Assembly: GCA_012295275.1 (NCBI GenBank)
Contig: CM022665.1
Coordinates: 30,434,957 to 30,498,956, forward strand
Reading direction: 5' to 3'
Length of the DNA: 64,000 nucleotides
DNA from: Chrysomallon squamiferum
Taxonomy: Eukaryota > Mollusca > Gastropoda > Neomphalida > Peltospiridae
This document shows, one piece after another, positions 39,482-51,330 of this stretch (within the stretch, counting starts at the first letter, position 1; each line of letters begins with the position of its first letter). The translations under genes and the position numbers were made by a program. The notes beneath the pieces were generated by a model that had not been told where the DNA came from, did not search any database, and saw nothing but the letters and a program-made list of their open reading frames with translations.

Positions 39482-40215
39482 CATTCGTCTATAAATAAAG
39501 CATTAATTTTGTAATCCGTGTCACTTGCGTTTGAAATAGCTGATGCACGCAGTTCGCGATGTTTATTACAAGACAGATCATCTTCAACTTGATAAATCAC
39601 AACAAAACACTGATGGCATTATGCAGCATTTCTCGTCTCGATTTACACTGGGACATATTGTGACCTTGACATTTGCACATTTAGCTATTCTCCATAATTT
39701 AAAAAACCTGCACAACAGCGCAGGCCTTGCCCGTGCATATTGCGATCGTTAGCATTAGTTGTAATACGGCAATCGCGTGTACTGACCGCTCTAGTGAAAC
39801 AACACAAAGCATTCGGCTAAAGATTTCCCTTCCGAAGTGTGTAACCGAGCGGCTAGATCAAAGAAGCATGATAGAATACACACTAAAACTAGCGGTGATG
39901 AGCCTGCTATCGGCGAGCAAGACCTGTTCAATATTGCAAAACGACATGCCTTTTCACAGCGCTGTTGACTGATGGTATTTACCTGTTTACGACTGCATCA
40001 CTCCGTGTTTAATCCAGAGTCTTCATGCGTGTGGAAAGTGAAAGAAAGCGTCAAGAAATTATCATCTTACGTCTGCCATTTCTCCCAAGATTTTATGTTG
40101 ACATATACAGCCAATCAAACGTAATAGCAGGGTCATGTGATTATGTTACTAATAATAATTTAGGTTATATCGATATATCACCCGGAAGATGCCCTGTTCA
40201 GTTTCTGACTTGTAT
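39400..40215 (-). promoter_or_regulatory. CpG-rich promoter-like island at the PLCB 5' end
   Basis: This is the only long stretch in the window with frequent CpG dinucleotides and mixed base composition; flanking DNA is almost pure AT with few CpGs. It begins at the proposed non-coding first exon. A CCAAT motif lies near 40111 and an E-box CATGTG within a GGTCATGTGA context near 40131. Short plus-strand open frames (39543-40234) follow from the higher GC and show no recognisable product. Promoter function and direction are inferred from position. Confidence 0.55.
39482..39600 (-). other. Probable non-coding first exon of the PLCB gene (upper limit uncertain)
   Basis: Coding exon 1 has a splice acceptor 40 nt upstream of the start codon, so an upstream 5' UTR exon must exist. 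The best candidate ends at 39482 with a consensus GTAAGT donor (39476-39481) inside the CpG-rich island. The transcription start is not visible, so the upper limit given is only a placeholder. The exon carries a five-codon uORF (39489-39503) and ends with a second ATG (39482-39484) that runs across the splice junction. Confidence 0.5.
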
Positions 40216-41011
40216 AAATACGATTTTTATTTAGAATATTTTAATTAAGAATAACCACGGATATAATTATAATATTACATAAATAAAAACAAAGTTACAA
40301 AAATATCAAGAGATTTTTGTACAGCTATTATAGCTAATAATATTCACAAATATACGCAATTACTGTTTTCTTATTTGCTCATTTTTCATTTAAATAGCTT
40401 TTGTAATGAGATGGGTGCAAAGCTCATTTAATTCTGTAATTTAAATAAGACATTAAAAATAAAAGGTGGTAATTAAAATATATAATTATATCTTTTGCAG
40501 TAAATGCGTGTAGGATAATTTTATTGTATTTAAATTTTACAAACTAATTAATAATAATAATTTTTATTAGTACTTTTAAATGTTACAGGAATGATCCATT
40601 CAGGCATGGAATCACAGGTTTTTTTAATTATTATATTGCTGTCGTTACTGTTATTGTTTGCTATTGTTACTGTTGTTGTTGTTGCCATTATCGTTCTGTT
40701 TATTATTATTATTAAACATTATTGTGATTCTCGAACTCAGAGATCAGTGCGACCGAAAATATTTCTCTCTTTCTTTCAATCTTATAATGAAATTCGTTAT
40801 CGAAACTCCCAGTTTATAGTAGGAACTAATACGGTAACGGCATTTTTATAATTATATTTTATTTCTTCTTTATTATTATTTATTTATTTATTTTTTTTTT
40901 TTTTTTTTTTCCTTCACTTTCGGAAATTTGCAATTAATTAACTTTTTCTCTTTATTTTTGGTCTAATATTCTCATTAACTTATTTTTAAAATTAAATTTG
41001 TTGGGTGAAAC

Positions 41012-41012
<1 letters not shown>

Positions 41013-41070
<58 letters not shown>
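41013..41070. repeat. ATT trinucleotide array
   Basis: About 19 ATT units in the intergenic region. Confidence 0.95.
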
Positions 41071-41074
<4 letters not shown>

Positions 41075-41531
41075 TTTAATAATATTATTATTTTAACATT
41101 TCATTTTAAAAATTGATTATATTATTTTATTTTATTTTTAATTCAAAATTTAGTATTCTCATCATGATACATAACTAAATTAAAACAAATGCAAATAAAA
41201 AACTATCAGTAGAAATATTTTAAACATATAAAAAGAGATATATACAGATAAATACAGATACGTCGATAGACAGTTATAAAGACAGGTAACTTAAGTTTAT
41301 GATAGTTTGACAAAGAGACGTGTGGGTGTGGGTCTGTGTGTGTGTAAGTGAGAGATTTAATTTGGAATATAGAAAGATAACTCCCTGCTATTCAGAAATG
41401 TTACAATTAACTTTTCATTTCTTTACGTTGAAGAAAAATGTCTGGTAATAACTTGTATAAATTTAGACATTTTCACGACTGTTAGCGACATTTTAACTAG
41501 GCATAATATCGCCGCATCTTCTTTTATTATT

Positions 41532-41592
<61 letters not shown>
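41532..41592. repeat. CT dinucleotide array
   Basis: About 30 uninterrupted CT units. Confidence 0.97.
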
Positions 41593-41595
<3 letters not shown>

Positions 41596-41895
41596 TACAT
41601 CCATTATCAGCTCAGTGGAACATAAATATCTGTCATAGTTGGTATTATAACTTGTTTGTGATTCAGTGAAATGTTTTCTCAGTATGGCTTCATGGTCAAG
41701 CAGAATCATACATTATAAATGTAGTTTTCAGACAAGTTATTATTAAGACATTTTTCTAAAAGTATTTTATTTAGTTCATAAGCATAATTATGTGTACAAA
41801 AATTTTAAATTTTTTTTTTAAAAAATTTAAAAATAAAAAAAAGTTAAAAATCCAGAATTACAGTAAATGGAAGGCATCTTCAAATTACTGAGTAT

Positions 41896-41899
41896 ATTA

Positions 41900-41956
<57 letters not shown>
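41896..41956. repeat. ATT trinucleotide array
   Basis: About 20 units with one interruption near the start. Confidence 0.95.
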
Positions 41957-44900
41957 TGTATTTATTTTCTTATTTCTGTTTTTATTTATTATTATTGGTG
42001 ATGGTGGTGGTGGTATCGATGTTGTTGTCGTGGTTGTCATCATTATAATCACTGTCATATCTGATTCAGAAGAGGTTTATTCTAAAAATAAAAATTATTT
42101 ACATTTTGTTTCTTCTGTATAATAAACTCAATTGATCATTTCATAACAAAAGCGCCAAAGAAGGCGCCATCCCTTTTTCTGGATCTATTCTTACTGACAT
42201 AATCATGAGTACCATGATTAGCAAATAATAATAAACATCGCTTTTGAACCAAACAGAAGAAGAATAATTAACATATAAGTTGTCATTTTAATGTAAAGAA
42301 AAATGTCGTTGACTGTTAATAGTGTGCTTTCTGACTGTATTACATTCAGATGGAAACAAAACACAGGAATCGGAATATCAGTAAAAGATTTATTTCAGTC
42401 ATTTACTTTCCAAAATAACCTGCTAGATTTCATTGTTAAGCATGTGCTATCTCAATTATAAAAGGAAAAATCTATAAAACAGACACTTATTGGCTGTTTG
42501 CGAACACCTTCAGAAACTAAATTATACATCTACATTAGAGCCTTTACTCGATTCATTTTCACTTGCTTTAAGTTCAGCTAGTTGATGCTAATAATTGTTA
42601 AAGGAATCAATAAACCAAAAGGAAACTAAGGATGTTAGTGTTTTTAGTTCTCAGTGCATTAAGTTCGTTGGAATCTTTCGGTTCAACCAGATTAGGCTAA
42701 ATTATGTATACCATATAGTAATAATGCATTAACCTCCTTTGGCTGAAAAGTAAGAAGAACATAATTATGAAATGTAAGACTAAATCTTGTTGCTGTTTTG
42801 TGAACATAATTCAGAGGAAACGTGTTCATCCATCATGGATGTCAGTAGAACTTTTCGGATTTGCCGATTTGAAAATTACACTTTTATACTGCACACCATG
42901 TAGGAAGTTAATATTATTATTTTTTTAAAGTGGACAAGAGGAGATAGTGGTAATGAGAACTTCAAGTTAAATGATAATTAAGAAGAAACCTATGATGATT
43001 ATATGTGTGAAAAAATGTTGTTATGAAGAATGTTTGAGATTGTGTTAATATTACGATAGTTATTTCTACTTTTTTTTTAAATTAAGAAAGAAGAAAAAGC
43101 AAATGATGATTATAAAGATAAAGTTGGAAAAAACAAAAACAAAATGTAATGCAGTATATTATGTTTCCATAGCTTTTATAAAAAATCCGAAAAATAGAAG
43201 ATACTGTATACTATATGACAGATAATTTTCAAGTGAAATGAATTTCATTATAAATAATACGATCAAAATTGGGAATCCCCTCCCCAAAAAAATTCAACAA
43301 GAAGAAAAGAAAAAGGGCTACCCATCCTTTATACCTATATATATATATATATCTTTATCCACGATATATGTGTATGATAAAAGTCTCTCACTCATTTTTT
43401 ATAAAGAGCAGATATTAGCTATTATATGTACAATCATTGTGAAAACTCTAATTATTAGCTCTGGTCTTTTTGTAAAAAACAGGAGCAAATGCCGGATAAT
43501 AATAATAATAATAATAATAAAAGTAAATAAATAAATAATATTAATAATAATAATTATTATTAATTAATTAATTAATGCATGTAATTCTACGGACAAAACC
43601 AAAAAATAAAAATAAGAAAGAGAGAGAGATAATTTTTTTTTAATAATTTGTTATTTGTTTATTTCTTTCATTTTTGTCATTGTCTTTAAAACAAATAAGT
43701 GTCTCGGACTTAAAAAAAAAAAAAAAACAGAAATAAAAAACCAACAACAACAAACAGGAAAACAATAACGAAAAACAACAGTATACATTAATAATCAACT
43801 AATGGCTATTACTTGATATATCTTTGCTTCTTAAAATAAATCTGTATATATCCTTACTTTTACAGTTCCTGTGTTCATGTGTGTACGTGGACAAATATAG
43901 ATATACATATATATAAATAACACCATGAAAAAGTAAATAGAGAAATGTAAAAACACATTACGTATCATTTTATAATCCTAAATCTTTGAATGAATGTGTT
44001 TCTGTTGTCTTTCCCTCAATATCTCTCTTTGTTTATGACTGGAAAAGCATAATTAGCTTCGTTTTTTCTTTGATATTTTTCAGTTTTAGTAATAAGTAAT
44101 TAATGTTTGTGGAAGCATTAATTTCGGTAACATTAGTGAATGAATGATTTAATTTTTGCAGTATCAAAGGTTTTGTGTTTTATGTTTTACAATATGGTGG
44201 ACAATGGGCTTTTTGGATTCATAGATCAGGATGGTCCAAAAGCTTAAAAACTAGCATTTTAGATAAATATCAAAAGCTTAAATTAAAAAGATAATTAGTT
44301 CTAAATAGATGTACTAATTCAACTTGTTTTAGAAATATTACATTTATTATTCATCTTGAATGCAGCACTTCAGGTAAAATGGCTGTATTTTTTTCAGACG
44401 GACATAGGAAACAGTATTTTACTAAAATGATTATGACAAAAAAAAATTATAATAATAAATAAAATAAAATGGAATGGAATAAATAAAATAAAGAATAAAG
44501 AAAGAAAGAAAAAATAAAAATTCAGGAATATAAAAATGAAAAAACAAAACAAGAAACAAACTAAACATCCATGGTGAAAATAATTTCAGAGGGTTTGTTT
44601 ATCTTTTAAATAAATTATTATTTTTTAAATAATTTGCTTTCAGAAATTTAAAATGTTTGACAAATAGGGAAATATTTATTCTGGTTAATTCATGTGGTTT
44701 TCTTAACCCATGAAAAAAGATTTAGCTTGATAAAACCTAAAGAAACAAGAAACTAAATATATTAAACATACAAACAAACAAACAGACAAGTAAATAAATA
44801 AGTATAAGTTTAATAGAAAACCTTCACTGATCTATATTTATCTGTTTTGTCTTCCTGTAAGTCATATATCTTAAATGTATTTTGAAAATCAAATGACATG

Positions 44901-46635
44901 TAAAATAGGCAATATTGAAAATTGTCATGAATATTATTATGTCAAACCAAGTTCTGTTGTGAATTATAATGTGTAAGCTAAATGGCATATGAAAGCAAAT
45001 ATAATTAATTACAGTACAGGTTTATGGCAAAACACACATCTTTGCCCACCTCCTAGCTATTATATCTGTCACTAATGCCATTGATGATCATTGTGGTTCA
45101 ACAAACCATCGTAGATATATTTTTTTTTTTCTCCCTTTACTTGATATAGAACAAATTTTGATTTATTTATATATTTAAGTTTGATACATAAATAATATTG
45201 ATATATTTACATGAAATTTATATAAATAATATGGATATATTTATAAAATTATCTGATGTACTTGTGAAATTGTGTCTGATACGTGTTGATGTACTGGTGA
45301 AGATATGTCTAATGTAAATAAAAGTAGATGTAATTTTGAGGTTATATTAGTCTAATACAATATATGTCTAAATCACTGTTGATCATTCTGGATTCATTTT
45401 TAAGTGTAGTTTTCATTGTGTCTGTTACCAAACATCACTACTTGATTGATCTTCTTTCTCCACTCTCTATATTGAGATTCAAGTTGACAAATGAGATTAG
45501 GCAAAACATGTGAAATTCATAATTTTATAATAAAATCCAGTAGTTACTGGGGCCAATTGGAACACCATTGGTTACTGAAGTATGCAGAGATATTCAAAAT
45601 TAAACCTGCATAAGCACTGACCTTATATCTTGTTAACTAAGAGAGATGCTCCATATGTCACAGGCTGCTATAATGGTTTACTGTGATCTATAGCTGGATG
45701 ATAAAATGTAGCTCAGGGAAAAGAGTAAGTGACTAGAAAAGAAAATAAACAATTGACCAGAATATTTGAGCCATTTCACTGGCTATTAGAATGTTTGTTT
45801 AGTCTACTGAAATGTAATGAACAGATGTCTAACAGGTATTTTATATAATGGTAATAAAAGGAAATGAATTTGCTTATATCATTCGAAGAGGTCTAGGTTA
45901 TTTTTAAGTGTACATGCTTGCAGTCAGGAAAGTTAACATTCTGTTGTCTTTGGTAAACCAGTTATGACCAATGGTTCAAATGAAAAAATATTTCAAAGAT
46001 ACACTGAGAAATTAATCATTCCATACTACCTGCAGATCAGTCATTGATAAAAAATACTGAGAATAGGCAGAAAGCACAGACTTCCTCAACATTTTGTAGA
46101 CAGATGTAAGTTGTAATTGCCTCAAATTATAAAGACTTATGACTGCAGTCAAGTGCTGCAATACTTGAGTTTTCTTGGTCTCGTTTCAGTGGTGATAGTA
46201 ACTAATTTTAGTGTTCTGTGATTTCATAAGAATTTTTTTTTAAAGTATGTTAAAATTTATATTACAAATCAGCAAATTTGTTCTTTAATCCTTGTACACG
46301 ACTAACAATAATGACATTTCAATATTTGATGTGATGGCAACATAACTGCATTCAAAACACACACCAAATGTATACTGAACATGCAATATCCAACTGACAT
46401 GTTGCTGGAACAGTGTAACCTGTATTATTAACTTTAGTGATGAGAGAAAAATCAATGAGATGTAACATGTCATGGAAAATTGAAGATCACTTTCTGCTGC
46501 TGACGTGATGTAAAATAGCAGGTTTCTGTCACACACTATCATCATCATCATCAGAGTGAGATGTACCCAACATTTACTTTTCATTTACATGACAGAATAT
46601 TACTAGCTGTGTATTATTCATTTTATAACTCTTCT

Positions 46636-46637
<2 letters not shown>

Positions 46638-46670
<33 letters not shown>
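46638..46670. repeat. Compound TA/CA array
   Basis: TA units followed directly by CA units. Confidence 0.9.
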
Positions 46671-46671
<1 letters not shown>

Positions 46672-48034
46672 TAATATATATATAAATCCTTTAAGTAAAT
46701 AAGCTGAAAGAATATAAATCTGTGGATATTTATTCTTAAAATATTTGAAAGTTTTAATTAAAAAAAAAAAAAAAAAAGTGGAAGAAAGGCTAACTGCAGA
46801 TAAATATATCAGTTCTTAATTCCATATTGGCTAATAGTAATATACAAAAGCCTAATTTACATACTGTAATTTTAACAACCCCAACAAAGAAACCAATATA
46901 TAAAAAAATACATTTAAAGAAAAGGCACAGAAATAAAATCCAAACTCTCCAGTGTACATCACTGTCAAAAGATATCAATGAAAAGTAAAAACAGTTTATT
47001 TGTGATCTCTCTTTATTATCATAAAGAAATAACCAGATTGTAGAAATTGCATTCATGTTAATTTAATGAACCGAATACAAGTTAAAAATGAAAATCAGGC
47101 TCCATTTACATGCAGTTAACTGTTTATAATAATGACTGGTGTTTCTGCCATTCACACTGACTAGATAAAAATAAAACAGCACAATGACCTTGAGATAATA
47201 AATGAATAATTACAACAAAAGGTTATACAATTAACCATTTACATTGTAATTTAATATTTTCCGAATGAATTTTAAATTGAGTTAAATTAAAAATTGCTGC
47301 TTTTATTACAATGACTACTGTGAAATAAACTTAATTAGAGCTCTTTATATTACAGGTTATTTAAAAATTAAAATACATGCAATTATTTAGTACTATTTGT
47401 TACCAATTATTTAACTGATACTTCTTCACATTTTCACAGAAAAACACCCACCTACACCCACTCACAAACACACACTGATAATTTATCTAAATATTATCTT
47501 TAAAACACACTACAACATGATAAGGTGTATTAAAAAAAATAAAAATGACAATTGGAAATTGAAAATATTTCAAACTTTCCTTTGAAATGAACCAGCATTC
47601 TATCAGTGCCCACCACGGCTACAGATAAAGTAAACTCTTGCAGAAGAGTCTCACACATTAATCATCTATTAAATTTAACCTACAGATCCTTGTGAACGAA
47701 GGCATAATTTCATAACTATTTCTTAACTGTGATAAAACATTGCAAGAAATACATACATGATACATGATACATTTCAAATAGACTCTTTACGTCTGTGTAT
47801 GCTAATGCTGATTATAATTCAGCAAAAAATAAAAAGTGGAAAAAAAAACATTTTTTAAAAAAATTATTTGTTATATACTTTCTTTTCTGATCACGGGGCT
47901 TTTTATGTTACACAGAAATTTAGTTTAAACTTTGGTGAAGTATACTGAAAAAAATGGTGGTGCTCAGTTCTTTTCACAGAAATATTTGGTCTGTAATTCA
48001 ACTCAAGGACAAAAAATTCTGGTGGAAAAAGTTC

Positions 48035-48036
<2 letters not shown>

Positions 48037-48073
<37 letters not shown>
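48037..48073. repeat. TA dinucleotide array
   Basis: About 18 TA units, intergenic. Confidence 0.95.
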
Positions 48074-48076
<3 letters not shown>

Positions 48077-49669
48077 TAACTCAAATGCTACTAACAAATG
48101 GAATGATGTGATTATTTTGATGCTAATATATATACATTTATACCGTTACACCATCAAATAAAAAAGAAGAAAAACATGTATTAATATATTTACACATCAC
48201 CCCAAAATAAATACATTAACAAATGTGTACACTTCCTCTTTCTCATACAAAACCATTTACAGACATATCTTCATCTTCATAGTGGACATTAGTTAATCCA
48301 GATATAAAAGATGATACATTCAATTGAAGCCAAAAAAAAAAAATCTTCAGTTGATGTTTAAATAATTTAAACTACCAATGCTACTTCATTAGAAGCAATC
48401 TGAAATACTGTTGATCTTTTACAAATTGTAAAAGGTAGATTACCTTTTTCTTTTCATTACAAAGAGCCAGCCACGTTTTTATATCAAGACCATTACACTG
48501 AACTCTTTGAGAAATTAGATTTTACATTAAATTAGTAACAATACTTCTTTTATCAGAAAACCAGGCTTTTCACAGTGACCGACTGTAACAGATAAAAGAA
48601 AAATTTACATGCTGTAGCATCATTTGATTAGCAATACTGAGAAAACTTTAAAAAAACAAAACAAAACAAACTAGAATAATTTTCATTAGATTTATACTGC
48701 TTGTCACATTCTCATAAAGACATAGTCAATGTTTCTACCATTTCAACAGATCCCTTGGCATCTCAGTAATATATACATATACTGATTATTTTTGGCATTA
48801 GTATTTAAACATTTTTACAGTTCTTTCAAACAACATTTTAAAACTGGACACAAATAACGTAAAGCATATACAATTATACTGAAATAAAATAATTTAAGAG
48901 AGATTTGGGGACATTTCTTAAGTATGTGTTTATCTTCATATGTTTGGCACATAACTGAAATGCAATAATCTGTCAAATATTTTATGCAATTTTGAATGTA
49001 AAACGGACAATATTTTGAATGCCATTCTATTAAATCAAATATATTGACCTAGCTCACTATTTAGAAAAACATAAACACACACAGAGAAATGATCACACTG
49101 AAATCAAGGCAATTTTAAGTAACATTTGACTGGAATATCTAGCAAATATCTGCACCAAGTATCCACTGTCAGAATTTATCAAATGTTGTTTATATCTGTA
49201 ACACTAATTTATCTCCTAATGATACAATTTATAGAACTAAATTTACAATAAATCAACTGCTTGAGTACCTGTAGTAACTGCTTAAGAACAGGATCTGTCG
49301 TGTATAATACCACATTTCAACAGTCCAAAATGAAGCTTGGATATAATCTACTATAATTCCAACCCAAAGATTTACTGTTAGATGGTGATACCCATCTCAG
49401 AAGCGACCAGGTTAAACATAGTAAGTTGTGTTTTCTGTATCTCTCTCATTACATTTTTATCTCCTATTTCTCCTAACATTACAATTTATACAGCTGAATT
49501 TTATAATCAGAAGTAATTGGTGTTGTAAATTGTTTTTAATTAATTTCTCACAGAATCATTTTACAGTTGTGTACTACAATGGCAATCAATGTATACAAAC
49601 TTCAATATAGGATTTGACATGTAAATGACTAGATATCAACAGCACCAAAGATTAAAATATAAATGATAA

Positions 49670-50145
49670 TTTATTTCTCAAACTTTGGGGATTATCCTTG
49701 CACCCTTTAAATCTAGTCATAAAATACAAATCAATCAAGTCAGCATTATATACAAAGTATAGGTTATATACGATGTGTTCTAAAATACCAAAATTATGTA
49801 TTTGTAATAAAGCAACTAGTACTCAAAATCTTACAGTAACCAGAAAAAAAAAGAAAAAAAATTATAATAAAGATAAAAAGTATAATAAAATCTTTAACTA
49901 ATATGAACAATCTACAGACTGGTGAAAAAAAGGCAGTTCTAGTTAAGTATTATGTGAATATAATAACAATATTATATGCTGCATTAGCCTGAAACCTAAA
50001 CATGTTGGATGAATAAGACCCATTAACAATCATATCTAGAGTGATTTAACAAACAAATAATTTTAAAAAATCTAAGCAGTTGATAATACTTAATATTTTG
50101 GAAAATAATTAAATCCATAAATAAAAATAACACCAATAAATTAAA

Positions 50146-50177
<32 letters not shown>

Positions 50178-51229
50178 TAAATAAATAAATAAATAAATAC
50201 AAAATAAAATAATAATAATAATAATAAAAGAATAAAAAAAATGTATTACTAAATTCACTGATATGTCAACTTTGTCCATATATAAGTTACGTTAAACAGT
50301 TATTACAATAACACTAATTGGCAATTCCATAGTGATTAAACAAGCCCCATCTTGTAATAATGACATCAAGATGTATAAGCAACTGCATTTTTATACAGAG
50401 ATTAAAATATATACATTTGTACCCAAGTCTTATTGTAAAACTTAGGAGACTTGTAAAACAATAACTCATCATTCAGTTAGAATTAACTGTAACTGAACAC
50501 ATTGTTCATTTTGAATTAACTGCAAACAAACATATTCATTTTGAATCATCCATAACTGATCATAACAAACTAAGACTGTGTCTTCGTCATGGATTCTCCA
50601 TAATTACACAGTGTTAATAAAATGTTCTTTAGAAAACATCAGTGATTATGAGTGAAATTAAAAAAAAAAAAAAAATGTATTTAATATGATGAATATCTCG
50701 ACACATAACAAATTATGCATGAGATAATATGTATGCATGTTAAATCCATAATGAAATGAACCTCACTCCTAATAGGGTTCTGCCCACTAATAGAATTTTA
50801 TAATATAATTCATCATAATGTGTTTGTTTAAATAATATTTAATATAAATAAAATTAGCTAAATCTGTGTAGTAATATTTAACTAACTGCAATTTTATATT
50901 AACACTATCCTCTGCTGAATATTTTTAATATTTAAACATTGTTGAACTTTAGCTTCTGTTAGTGGACTGGTGCCAGGTACTTTGTGAGGTCATTCCACAA
51001 TGGGTTGTAACAAATATACTGCCATATTCATAAGATAATACTGCTCCTACACCCACTTGAAACAAAAAGAACAGTGACAAATGCACTCTCACACTCTGAA
51101 CTTATCACAGGTTGTGAGACATGGTTTTTACATTTTTCTCGTCTCACATTTCTCTGTATCAATAGTAACCATAGAAAAATGAGAGAACTGCTAATCTTGG
51201 GATGACATCACAAAATGTGAGACACTGTC
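49670..51229 (-). other. Probable 3' UTR of the TANGO1-like gene
   Basis: No canonical AATAAA (minus strand) is seen between the stop and 49670-49675, where one occurs; variant ATTAAA motifs lie nearer, around 50675 and 50835. The UTR end is therefore unresolved. The segment includes an 11-bp inverted repeat (51141-51151 with 51213-51223) and a compound microsatellite at 50145-50199. Confidence 0.4.
50145..50199. repeat. Compound GTAA/ATAA tetranucleotide array
   Basis: Begins with GTAA units and continues with ATAA units, the same order as at 28653-28694. Confidence 0.92.
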
Positions 51230-51330
51230 TCATACTTGACTGTGCTGTCTTGGGTGTCTGTTGTCTCTACTAGGAGGCAAGTTTTGTACATTGGGTGAGG
51301 CATTTCTTGAACCTGGACCAGGACCTGGTC
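51230..51330 (-). CDS. TANGO1-like terminal coding exon and stop
   Basis: It encodes PGPGPGSRNASPNVQNLPPS then RDNRHPRQHSQV and TGA at 51230-51232. Acceptor TTTTTCAG. Sequence below 51230 is 3' UTR. Confidence 0.9.

Larger units (their letters stand above)
40216..49669. other. Intergenic DNA between the PLCB promoter and the TANGO1-like 3' end
   Basis: AT-rich with long ATT (41013-41070, 41896-41956), CT (41532-41592) and TA (48037-48073) arrays, a small GC-rich hairpin (42152-42167) and many chance open frames. A plus-strand 86-residue frame at 40591-40851 is discussed under rejected items. No gene is supported. Confidence 0.6.

Noticed and set aside
39543-40234. Three plus-strand frames across the CpG-rich island
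   Set aside because: They fall where higher GC lowers stop frequency; no domain, and no donor or acceptor arrangement that joins them.
40591-40851. 86-residue plus-strand frame with a strongly hydrophobic segment
   Set aside because: The hydrophobic part is encoded by GTT/ATT-type low-complexity DNA, there is no recognisable family, and no splice partners are evident. A short gene divergent from PLCB cannot be excluded but is not supported.
46285-46584. 99-residue minus-strand frame
   Set aside because: No motif, no splice context and AT-rich codon content; length is within chance for this DNA.
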